Assembly (NCBI GenBank): GCA_017412705.1
Contig: JAFPWS010000023.1
Span: forward strand, 1-64,000
Origin: Prevotella sp.
GTDB taxonomy: Bacteria; Bacteroidota; Bacteroidia; Bacteroidales; Bacteroidaceae
Direction: 5' to 3'
Length of the DNA: 64,000 bases
Shown here piece after piece: positions 20,989 to 28,772 of the stretch. The stretch's first letter is position 1; every line of letters begins with the position of its first letter. The notes beneath the pieces are model-generated. The model was not told where the DNA came from, did not search any database, and saw only the letters and a program-made list of their open reading frames with translations. The position numbers and the translations under genes are program-made.

Positions 20989-22152
20989 ATGAACAGAATA
21001 GCAAGTATGTTCGTCCTCGCCCTGCTGACGGCGACCACCGTCAGGGGCGAGGTCTTGGACACCCTACAGATATGGATGCAGCGGGGCGACAGCTGCATGC
21101 GGCAGTACAATACCTTCGAGGCGCTGAAGCATTACCGGCAGGCCTTCGATGTCGCATCGAGGCAGGGCGTTGTCCGTTTCTCGATGAATGACGATTTCAG
21201 CCATTCACGCTCTTACGTCCCTGAAGACGTAGTGCCAAGAACGGTTCGTCTGAAGCTGGCCGACTGCCACTACAAGCGCGCCAACTATCGCCAGTGTGCC
21301 GAGCTTCTGAAGAACATGCCCGAGGACAGCCTCACGCACGACGCCTTCCGCCAGCTCGTCTATAGTTACAAGCATCAGGGCGATAACGGGGCGTTTATGT
21401 ATTGGGCCGGTCAGCTGTTGAGGCATTATCCGATGGACGGTGAGACGGTGGCAGGGCTTACCCTTGCATACGCCCGGGACAATCAGCCCCAGATAGGCAT
21501 TGTCTGTGCAACAAAATATACGCAGAAGGACTCTACGAATATCCTTGTCAACCGTGCCGCAGCCGAGGCTTGGCTCTTGAATGGGGACTATTCAATGGCT
21601 GCCAAGATTTACAACCGCCTTCTACAGCAGGGCGACTCTGCCTTCAGCACGCTCTATTCCGCCGGCATGTGCTTCACCAAGACCGATTCGCTGGAGCGGG
21701 CCTACCAGTGTCTGAAGCCTGCTTTGGCGCTCAGTGGCATGCAGCACTACGGCGCGGCCTATCGGCTTGGCGTAGTGTGTGTAGACACGAAACGCTACGA
21801 TGAAGGTCTGTTTTACCTCGACCTTGCCACGCAGCTGATGCAGCCCGATACCACTGCCATGCGTGCCATTACCCTCTCGAAGGGCGAAGGCTACTATCTG
21901 ACGGAGCGCTATGCCGAGGCTGTCAGCGCCTGGAAACAGCATCTGACCTACAATCCCGGTTCTGTGGCTACCTATTATAATATAGCCAACGCACTGGCAT
22001 ACCTCGTCAAGGACGACAAGCAGGCTTACGAGTACTACCGAAGGTTCCTGGAGCTGGCCCGTCAGGAGCCCAAGCCCACCCAGCAACTCACCGACATGAT
22101 GCGTCAGGCAGAGCGCATGGTGGCATACTACGAGAAACAGAAAAAGGGTTGA
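20989..22152 (+). CDS. TPR-repeat periplasmic protein
   Basis: The 387-residue protein has a signal peptide (about 1-20, ending VRG) and then at least six tetratricopeptide repeats, for example GDYSMAAKIYNRLLQQGDSA and TERYAEAVSAWKQHLTYNPG. No catalytic motif was seen. It begins 16 bp after the M56 gene and probably belongs to the blaI operon. It is a paralogue of the TPR gene at 25928: both contain a KDST/QDST-xILVNR block followed by a GDY/GNY TPR. A scaffold role for the neighbouring barrel and thioredoxin is an inference. Confidence 0.85.
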   Translation: MNRIASMFVLALLTATTVRGEVLDTLQIWMQRGDSCMRQYNTFEALKHYRQAFDVASRQGVVRFSMNDDFSHSRSYVPEDVVPRTVRLKLADCHYKRANYRQCAELLKNMPEDSLTHDAFRQLVYSYKHQGDNGAFMYWAGQLLRHYPMDGETVAGLTLAYARDNQPQIGIVCATKYTQKDSTNILVNRAAAEAWLLNGDYSMAAKIYNRLLQQGDSAFSTLYSAGMCFTKTDSLERAYQCLKPALALSGMQHYGAAYRLGVVCVDTKRYDEGLFYLDLATQLMQPDTTAMRAITLSKGEGYYLTERYAEAVSAWKQHLTYNPGSVATYYNIANALAYLVKDDKQAYEYYRRFLELARQEPKPTQQLTDMMRQAERMVAYYEKQKKG

Positions 22153-22160
22153 GAGCGGCT

Positions 22161-22238
22161 CTTTCACGTAGCCTGCCGACTGCGACGAGCAACGAAGGCA
22201 CCGCCTAAAACGTTGTGAGGCGCCGGGTGAAAGGTCGG
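22161..22238 (+). other. structured spacer with nested stems
   Basis: CTTTCAC (22161-22167) can pair with GTGAAAG (22227-22233). Inside, GCCT (22203-22206) pairs with AGGC (22218-22221) and GGC (22197-22199) with GCC (22222-22224). CCGAC (22176-22180) and GTCGG (22234-22238) would cross the outer stem like a pseudoknot. It directly follows the TPR gene; it may be its 3' end or an RNA element. Confidence 0.4.
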
Positions 22239-22256
22239 GAGGTGGCATACAAAGTT

Positions 22257-22340
22257 AAATCATCGTCGTGGTTTATTAAATCCACGTCGTGGATTAATAA
22301 ATCTACGTCGTAGATTGATAAATCCAAGGCGTAGATATAG
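22257..22340. repeat. 21-bp palindromic tandem repeat, four copies (family B)
   Basis: The units are 22257-22277, 22278-22298, 22299-22319 and 22320-22340. Unit 2 contains AATCCACGTCGTGGATT and unit 3 AATCTACGTCGTAGATT, both perfect 17-nt odd palindromes. The two differences between them are complementary. The array ends 20 bp before the -7 box of the barrel gene. Confidence 0.85.
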
Positions 22341-22359
22341 GTTTTTCGGATATTCTTAT

Positions 22360-22367
22360 TACTTTTG
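22360..22367 (+). promoter_or_regulatory. -7 box of the barrel gene at 22397
   Basis: TACTTTTG followed by CA, 30 bp before the start and just after the 21-bp palindrome array. Confidence 0.7.
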
Positions 22368-22396
22368 CAATTTAAACGGCTAAAAATGTCATTTGT

Positions 22397-24661
22397 ATGA
22401 ATAAAATATTGTTGCTATTGATGGCTTCCGGCTTGTCACTCAGTGTGCAGGCTCAGACCAAGGCCGACTCGCTGCGTGCCGACAGCATCTATAAATCGCT
22501 GGAACTGCAGGGCGTCGAGGTGGTCAAGCAGAAGTCGCTCGTCAAGGCAGACATCGACAAGATAAGCTACGACATAGAGAACGACCCCGACTCGAAGACC
22601 AACTCCGTCATGGAGATGCTGCGCAAGGTGCCGATGGTGACGGTAGACGGCGAGGACAATATCCAGGTGAACGGCTCGTCGTCGTTCAAGGTGTATGTCA
22701 ACGGCAAGCCTAACAACCTGATGTCGAACAATCCGAAGGAAGTGCTGAAGTCGATGCCTGCCAATTCGATAAAGAAGATAGAGGTCATCACCAACCCGGG
22801 TCCGAAGTACGATGCCGAGGGCGTCGGGGGCATTCTGAACATCGTCACTCACGGCTCAGGGCTGGAGGGCTATACCGTCACGCTGAGCGGCAATGTGAGC
22901 AACCAGGGGGCCGGCGGCGGAGCTTACGGCACGGTCAAGGCCGGCAAGCTGACCGTCAGCGGCAACTACAACCTGAACTACAACGACTCTCCGCGCAGCT
23001 ATTCAGGCGGCAGCCGTAAAACAACAGGAACCATAGGGGCATCGTCGTCAGACCTCAGCAACGATGGCAGTTCGAAGAGTCACGGCACCTTCCAGTACGG
23101 CTCCCTTGAAGCCAGCTACGAGATAGACACCCTGCGGCTGGTCACCGCCTCGTTAGGGCTGTGGGGCGGCGGCAGCAAGAGCAACTCCGACATGCTGACG
23201 CTGGCCACCCATCCTTCCACGCTGGCACAGCTTTACCGCTATCAGACGGCAGGCCGTTCCAAGAGTTCGTGGTACAGCATTGACGGTGGCATTGACTATC
23301 AGCGCTCCTTCCCTGTGAAAGGCCGTCTGCTGACGCTTTCCTATAAGATAGACACCAATCCCAATTCGTCAGACTCCTACACCGACTATCTCGACAAGCA
23401 GTCGGATGCTGCGTGGGACGACTTCATAGACCGCTTGTACGACCAACGCAACGACGGCAGTCAGCGCACCACAGAGCAAACCTTTCAGGCCGACTACACG
23501 ACACCTATTGCCAAACTGCACACCCTGGAGGCCGGCCTGAAATATATCCTGCGTAACAACCGTTCGGAAAACGACCGCTACGAGATGGAGGTGTTCGACC
23601 AAGACCACTCGTCGCACTACAAGCACCGCAACGACATACTGGCAGCCTATCTGGGCTACGGCATCAAGGTGAAAGGATGGTCGGGGCGTGCGGGCCTCCG
23701 CTATGAACACACCCTGCAGGATGTCAACTACGAGCTGGGACGCGGACAGGACTTCCGGAAGCGCTTCAACGACTGGGTGCCGTCGGCAAGCATCGGATGG
23801 AAGCCAACGCAGATGTCGAACCTGCAGCTGAACTACTACATGCGCATCCACAGGCCGGGCATCTGGTACCTGAATCCTTACCTCAACGATGCCAACCCTA
23901 CCAGCATCTCGCAAGGTAACTCACGGCTTGACAACGAGAAAAGCCACTCGTTCGTCCTGTCCTACAGCAACTTCACCCCCAAGCTGAACTTCAACGCATC
24001 GCTGCGCTACGGCATGACCAACAACAGTATCGAGCGGGTGACGCGACTGGTGCGCGACACGGATATACCGGGTCTGCAGAACCCTACGGGCAAGGACGTG
24101 CTATACGCTACGTACGAGAATATAGGTCACAGCAAGTATGTCAACCTCACGGCATACGTCAACTGGAATGCCACCCGCAACACCCGAATCTATGTGAACA
24201 GCCGGCTGACCTATACCGACATGAACGACGGCGGCACGCTGCACAACAACGGCTGGGACCTCTTTGCATACGGTGGCGCACAGCAGACGTTGCCCAAGGA
24301 CTTCCGCATCAGCCTGAACTTCTTTGGCATGACGCCACGCTTCAATCTCCAGGGACGCGGCAGCAGCTACGCCAGCTATACGCTCAGTCTCAGCAAGTCG
24401 TGGCTGAACAAGCGGCTGAACGTCGCCCTGTCGGCCACCAACTTCCTGAAGAAATACCGGATGAGCGAGTCTTCTCTGCAAGATGTCAGTTTCCTGCAAG
24501 ACAGTTGGGCCCGCTATACCCAGCAGCGCTTCTCGCTCAGTGTCAGCTATCGCTTTGGCGAACTGAAAGCCAGTGTGCGCAAGGCCGAGCGCACCATCTC
24601 CAACGATGACTTGAAAGGCGGCAACAGCCGGGGTGGCTCTGGTGAGGATAATAGTAATTAA
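22397..24661 (+). CDS. outer-membrane beta-barrel protein, TonB-dependent-receptor type (OMP_b-brl_3)
   Basis: The 754-residue protein has a signal peptide (about 1-19, ending VQA), then a plug-like domain (about 40-150) with KISYDIEND, LRKVPMVTVDGEDNIQVNG and IKKIEVITNPGPKYDAEGVG. A long barrel with many aromatic beta strands follows. There is no N-terminal carboxypeptidase-like domain and the C-terminus is a polar tail (SNDDLKGG), not an aromatic residue. Such proteins resemble TonB-dependent receptors but their cargo is rarely known. A paralogue is at 52575. It leads an apparent operon with TlpA, TPR and GLPGLI genes. Confidence 0.88.
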   Translation: MNKILLLLMASGLSLSVQAQTKADSLRADSIYKSLELQGVEVVKQKSLVKADIDKISYDIENDPDSKTNSVMEMLRKVPMVTVDGEDNIQVNGSSSFKVYVNGKPNNLMSNNPKEVLKSMPANSIKKIEVITNPGPKYDAEGVGGILNIVTHGSGLEGYTVTLSGNVSNQGAGGGAYGTVKAGKLTVSGNYNLNYNDSPRSYSGGSRKTTGTIGASSSDLSNDGSSKSHGTFQYGSLEASYEIDTLRLVTASLGLWGGGSKSNSDMLTLATHPSTLAQLYRYQTAGRSKSSWYSIDGGIDYQRSFPVKGRLLTLSYKIDTNPNSSDSYTDYLDKQSDAAWDDFIDRLYDQRNDGSQRTTEQTFQADYTTPIAKLHTLEAGLKYILRNNRSENDRYEMEVFDQDHSSHYKHRNDILAAYLGYGIKVKGWSGRAGLRYEHTLQDVNYELGRGQDFRKRFNDWVPSASIGWKPTQMSNLQLNYYMRIHRPGIWYLNPYLNDANPTSISQGNSRLDNEKSHSFVLSYSNFTPKLNFNASLRYGMTNNSIERVTRLVRDTDIPGLQNPTGKDVLYATYENIGHSKYVNLTAYVNWNATRNTRIYVNSRLTYTDMNDGGTLHNNGWDLFAYGGAQQTLPKDFRISLNFFGMTPRFNLQGRGSSYASYTLSLSKSWLNKRLNVALSATNFLKKYRMSESSLQDVSFLQDSWARYTQQRFSLSVSYRFGELKASVRKAERTISNDDLKGGNSRGGSGEDNSN

Positions 24662-24671
24662 TGTATTGTAT

Positions 24672-25928
24672 ATGCGAAAGATTCTTAGTTTGTTCTACAT
24701 GTTCGCCGTGCTGCCTCTTTCGGCACAAACCGACCGCTTCAGCATCACGCTGCAGGTGGATTCTGCCATCGCCAGCGAACCGCAGAAGGTGTATCTCTAT
24801 TCGATGATAGAGCAGCAGATGCAGTTGCACGACTCAATCGGCATTGATTCCGTTCATCGGGTGGGGACGGTGCACGGACAGGTGCCTTACGAGTATGCCG
24901 TCCAGCTGATGTTTGCCCGCCGAGGACCGGGCGTGGTGCCTGTAGTGGTGAAGAATGGCGACAGCATCACCGTCCATGTGGGCGACGAGGACGACGGCTT
25001 TCGTCTGCGCTATCCCCGAAAGACGGAAGGCTCGCCAGCCATGCGTGAATACGTGGATTATCAGTTGATGCAAGACAGCCTTGAGCTGCTGAGCCGTAAA
25101 ATCAGGATGCAGATGCTGTTGGTGGGCATGCCTGAAGCCAAAAAGGACTCGCTTAAAGCCGTCTACGACAGGCTCTACCGCGAAACGGAGCGTCAGAAGG
25201 AGGTCTTTGCCATGAACGCCAAGTATCCTTATGCCGCTATGGGCGCTGCAGGCACCATCTATAGCAACTATAAATGGAGTCCCACCACCCACACTTACAA
25301 GGAGGAGGTCGTGGATTCCATCATGAACGCTATCATCAGGCGATTCCCCGACTATCCGCCCATCCGCGCCCTCGTCAACGACAGTACTCTTGGCAACTAC
25401 ATGTCGGCTGAGAGCTTTTCTGTCCGTAGCATGTATTGGAAGCGCTACAGCAGCCGGTTCTACAACAGTGAGACTGACTCCATTGTCCGTCCGCTGAAGG
25501 TGGGCGACTACTTCAACGCTCTCGGCATGAACCAATATCGCGGGCAGTATCTGTATGTCGACTTCTGGGCTTCGTGGTGCCAGCCCTGCCTGATGCAGAT
25601 TCCCAATATCAAGCAGGCTGCCCAGCTGTTTGCTGACGATCTGGTGGTGTGTCTGGTCAGCATCGACAAGTCGGGCAAGGAGTGGTGGAGTGCCGTGAAG
25701 GAGCACGACCTGCTCAACCATTTGGAGGGTGAACATCCCTACCAGATTCATAATTCTCGTGCCTATAACGACAAAGGGAAGATGAATCCCGATGTCCGTT
25801 CGCTCGGCATCAAGACCATCCCTCACAACTATCTCGTAGACCGCTCAGGGCGCATCGTCGCCAAGAATCTCTCGGGTAGCATGCTCATCGACAAAATGAA
25901 AGAACTAATCGCTAAGGAGAAACAATAA
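24672..25928 (+). CDS. TlpA-like thioredoxin-fold lipid-free exported protein
   Basis: The 418-residue product has a signal peptide (about 1-19, LSAQ), an N-terminal all-beta DUF4369-like region, a helical middle, and a TlpA/AhpC-type thioredoxin domain (about 280-418). The redox motif CQPC is at 303-306 in DFWASWCQPC. It probably reduces or isomerises disulfides, or keeps thiols reduced, in the periplasm. I start at the ATG at 24672, 10 bp after the barrel stop, since an earlier frame opening lacks the signal peptide. Its stop overlaps the next start (TAATG). Confidence 0.87.
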   Translation: MRKILSLFYMFAVLPLSAQTDRFSITLQVDSAIASEPQKVYLYSMIEQQMQLHDSIGIDSVHRVGTVHGQVPYEYAVQLMFARRGPGVVPVVVKNGDSITVHVGDEDDGFRLRYPRKTEGSPAMREYVDYQLMQDSLELLSRKIRMQMLLVGMPEAKKDSLKAVYDRLYRETERQKEVFAMNAKYPYAAMGAAGTIYSNYKWSPTTHTYKEEVVDSIMNAIIRRFPDYPPIRALVNDSTLGNYMSAESFSVRSMYWKRYSSRFYNSETDSIVRPLKVGDYFNALGMNQYRGQYLYVDFWASWCQPCLMQIPNIKQAAQLFADDLVVCLVSIDKSGKEWWSAVKEHDLLNHLEGEHPYQIHNSRAYNDKGKMNPDVRSLGIKTIPHNYLVDRSGRIVAKNLSGSMLIDKMKELIAKEKQ

Positions 25929-26899
25929 TGAGAACAGCCCATTTACTTCTTCATCTTTTTATCTTTTTACCCTTCTTCGCACAATCAGCCGACTCGTTAC
26001 GTCAGGAGGCACAACAGAGCTACGACCGAGGCTACTTTCAGCATAGCATCGGTCTGCTCAGACAGATTGCAGACGACAGTCTGACTATTGATGATATGCG
26101 CTTGCGTTACGACTGCTTCTGCCAGATGGGACAGCTTGACTCTCTCTTCTTGTGGGGCGAACAGGTGGTCAGACAATACCCGCTGGACCGTATCGTACCC
26201 GACTTGACCTACCGTTTGAATAATGCTGACCCTAAGCATGCGAACCCAGGAAAGACCATCGAGATATGCGAACGCTACAAACAGCAGGACTCTACCCATA
26301 TCCTCGTCAATCGTCAGCTGGCTGATGCCTATTACATCGTAGGCAACTACGACCTTGCCCTGCGCGAGTTAGGCCGTCTTGAGTCGCTTGGCGACAGTTG
26401 CTTCAAGGTGCTCTATACCAAAGGCTCCATCTTTATACATACCGCCCGCTATCAGGATGCCTACGACTATCTGAGTCGCGCCACCCTGCTGCGTAACGAT
26501 ACTCATGGATATTGCCTCTTCCTTCTGGGCATTGCTGCCAACAAGATAGGGCTGGGTGCTGAGGGGCTCAGCTATCTGGAGATGGCCAAGGAACGGCTGA
26601 TGCCTAACCGCAAGACGCTGTTCCGTCTGCATCAGGAACTGGCAGAATCCTATCGCATGAAGAACGAACCTGATTTCCGTTTGGAAGAGTTGCAGGAATG
26701 CCTTCGCCTGGCTGACGAGAAAGACGTCAATGAGCTGACCTACCAGATGGGGCAGTGCTATGTCAGCCTGCATCAGATGGACAAGGCCCGCGACTGTTTC
26801 AACCGCTTCTTGGAAGCCACCGAGAACAAGGAATACAACGACAAGATCAAAGACATGCGCGAGTCTGCCCAACGACAACTCCGCATGATGATGTGGTAA
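25928..26899 (+). CDS. TPR-repeat periplasmic protein, paralogue of the gene at 20989
   Basis: The 323-residue protein has a signal peptide (about 1-20, LPFFAQ) and then TPR repeats such as VGNYDLALRELGRLESLGDS and YVSLHQMDKARDCFNRFLEA. Start and previous stop share one base, so translation is coupled to the TlpA-like gene. The block QQDSTHILVNRQLADAYY mirrors the upstream TPR protein, so the region carries a duplicated module. Role unknown. Confidence 0.85.
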   Translation: MRTAHLLLHLFIFLPFFAQSADSLRQEAQQSYDRGYFQHSIGLLRQIADDSLTIDDMRLRYDCFCQMGQLDSLFLWGEQVVRQYPLDRIVPDLTYRLNNADPKHANPGKTIEICERYKQQDSTHILVNRQLADAYYIVGNYDLALRELGRLESLGDSCFKVLYTKGSIFIHTARYQDAYDYLSRATLLRNDTHGYCLFLLGIAANKIGLGAEGLSYLEMAKERLMPNRKTLFRLHQELAESYRMKNEPDFRLEELQECLRLADEKDVNELTYQMGQCYVSLHQMDKARDCFNRFLEATENKEYNDKIKDMRESAQRQLRMMMW

Positions 26900-26923
26900 G
26901 AACAATCATTTAGTGAATATACC

Positions 26924-27805
26924 TTGAGCAAGCAAACTGTCATCATCGCACTGCTCGCCCTCGTCGCTTTAGCGGGGCAGGGGCAGAAGATAAAGAAACA
27001 GACAAGCATCAAGCAGGACTTTACGGTTCTATCGGTGACTTATGATGTCTATTATCAGAAGTTCGAGGAAGAAAAGAAGCTGGATAAAGACCTGATGCGT
27101 CTGGATATTGGTCGGCATTCGTCGCAATTTATTAGCGTAAAGCTGGAATTTGTTTCCAAGCACAAGAACGACATCATTGCAAAGAAAATCAAGAATCCTT
27201 ATGAGGGTTATACAACATTGCGCGATGAAGTGTTTAAGAACACTCCCAAAATCGGATATATGCAATTCGTTCACATGCCAGGCTGGGTTTCCTGTCGTGA
27301 CAAGATAGAGGGTTTATTTGTCTGGCAGCTCCAAAGAGGTGATTCCGTAGTATGCGGGTATCCCTGTCATAAGGCAACTACGACATTTAGAGGCAGGACA
27401 TGGACGGTCTGGTATACACTCGACCTGCCGTATAGCGACGGGCCGTGGAAATTTTGCGGCTTGCCAGGTTTGATACTCCATGCATACGATTCGGAAGGAC
27501 TTTTCCGTTTCAACTGCATTGGTATCGAGAAAGGTGATGGACATGAGATTAAAATGAAGACACCGAATTCCGGCGTCATTGACACATACATGCCTGAACG
27601 TGTTGCAGAAATCATGATGCTGGAACATTGGGATCGTTCCGCTTATTTCTCTCAAACGACAGGAATGTCAGGACAGGTAACAAGGATGTGGGATCCTCAG
27701 GGAAATGAAGTTAAGATAGTTCCCCAGACCCGTATCCTCTATGAGAAGTTCCCCGGGGTGAATGTGAAGAAGAAATATCATCGCCGCACTGACGGGCGGA
27801 GATGA
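26924..27805 (+). CDS. GLPGLI-family exported protein
   Basis: The 293-residue product starts with TTG (26924) and a signal peptide. The family motif is present as KFCGLPGLILHAYDSEG near residue 185. GLPGLI proteins are exported Bacteroidetes proteins, usually beside TonB-dependent receptors or TlpA-type genes; their function is unknown. A truncated gene at 31292 has the same signal-peptide coding sequence with ATG in place of TTG, which supports this start. It ends the run of envelope genes that began at 22397. Confidence 0.85.
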   Translation: MSKQTVIIALLALVALAGQGQKIKKQTSIKQDFTVLSVTYDVYYQKFEEEKKLDKDLMRLDIGRHSSQFISVKLEFVSKHKNDIIAKKIKNPYEGYTTLRDEVFKNTPKIGYMQFVHMPGWVSCRDKIEGLFVWQLQRGDSVVCGYPCHKATTTFRGRTWTVWYTLDLPYSDGPWKFCGLPGLILHAYDSEGLFRFNCIGIEKGDGHEIKMKTPNSGVIDTYMPERVAEIMMLEHWDRSAYFSQTTGMSGQVTRMWDPQGNEVKIVPQTRILYEKFPGVNVKKKYHRRTDGRR

Positions 27806-27818
27806 AAAAAGACATATA

Positions 27819-28340
27819 ATGAATATAGAACTAAAACGGTGGACTATGAGTGACAGCAAGGAACTTGCTGCCTTGTGTAATGCTGTTGACAGGAGTTGTC
27901 TTTCTGACCGTCTGCCTTATCCTTACACGATAAAGGACGCGGAAGATTGGTTGTGTCGTGTGTCTCAGAATGAAGTGGTTTCAGGTATCTACCGAGCTAT
28001 CATCGCAGACGAAAAAGTAGTTGGCAGCATTTCTGTCGAACAGAAAGAAGATGTTTATCGGATTGATGGTGAAATAGGCTTTATGCTTCATGGCGATTAT
28101 TGCAACAAGGGAATCATGACGGAGGCGGTTAGGCAAATGTGTACAATTGCATTCCGCGACTTGCCGATTGAACGGATAACGGCTAACATCTTCCATCCAA
28201 ATACCGCCTCGATGCAGGTCTTACGTAAGAATGGCTTTGTTCACGAGGCTACCTTGCGGAATGCCGTCGTTAAGAACAACGAAATATACAACCTCTGTAT
28301 TTTCGGATTAACCAAAAAATACAATAATATATCGAAATGA
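27819..28340 (+). CDS. GNAT-family N-acetyltransferase (RimJ/RimL type)
   Basis: The 173-residue protein fits the Acetyltransf_3 pattern: N-terminal strand IELKRWTMSD, central IGFMLHGDYCNKGIMTEAV with the acetyl-CoA loop near residues 90-100, and NTASMQVLRKNGFVHEATLRN near the end, as in ribosomal-protein acetyltransferases and the many of unknown substrate. It lies 13 bp after the GLPGLI gene. Its stop overlaps the next start as ATGA. Confidence 0.9.
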   Translation: MNIELKRWTMSDSKELAALCNAVDRSCLSDRLPYPYTIKDAEDWLCRVSQNEVVSGIYRAIIADEKVVGSISVEQKEDVYRIDGEIGFMLHGDYCNKGIMTEAVRQMCTIAFRDLPIERITANIFHPNTASMQVLRKNGFVHEATLRNAVVKNNEIYNLCIFGLTKKYNNISK

Positions 28341-28684
28341 ACAAGAAATCCATCATAACCACGGCTGGTGGACTGCGTGGCGAACCGATGGCTCCCGCAT
28401 ATAGTGCAACGAAAGCCTACCAAATCAATTACATGGAAGCTCTCCGTAAAAAGGCATTCAAGGCAGGCGGAAAAATCATCGTTACTGATGTCCGTCCTGG
28501 TCTTGTCGATACAGCAATGGCAAAGGGCGAAGGTCTCTTTTGGGTGATGCCCGTGGAGAAAGTTGTCCGCCAAATCTGTAACGCCATCCGTCGCAAAAAG
28601 TCGAAAGTCTATGTCACCAAACGATGGCACGTCCTTGCTGTTATCAACAGGAATTTGCCATTCTTCCTATATAGGTTGTTGTAG
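28337..28684 (+). pseudogene. C-terminal fragment of a short-chain dehydrogenase
   Basis: The 115-residue frame begins in the middle of an SDR protein: SIITTAGGLRGEPMAPAYSATKAY holds the Ser-region, Tyr and Lys of the catalytic YxxxK (Y-S-A-T-K). Then come RPGLVDTAMAKG and a normal C-terminus. The NAD(P)-binding Rossmann half (about 120 residues with GxxxGxG) is missing upstream. The remaining frame is open and coupled by ATGA to the GNAT gene, so it may be translated, but it cannot bind cofactor in the usual way. Likely a deletion remnant. Confidence 0.75.
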
Positions 28685-28726
28685 ATTGACGATATTTTTC
28701 TCCATTTTTGAAAAAAGTTACTGTTC

Positions 28727-28771
28727 CCGTGCAGTCTTTTCGTGATTATCGGACATAATAGATAGAGACAT
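28727..28771 (+). promoter_or_regulatory. promoter P1 of the sigma-barrel gene, ECF type
   Basis: CCGTGCAGTCTTTTC (28727-28741), then CGGAC (28750-28754), then AGAGACAT (28764-28771), just before the start codon at 28773. The same three blocks, with nearly the same spacing, precede the next gene (30481-30528). There is no TAnnTTTG box. Confidence 0.65.
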
Positions 28772-28772
28772 T

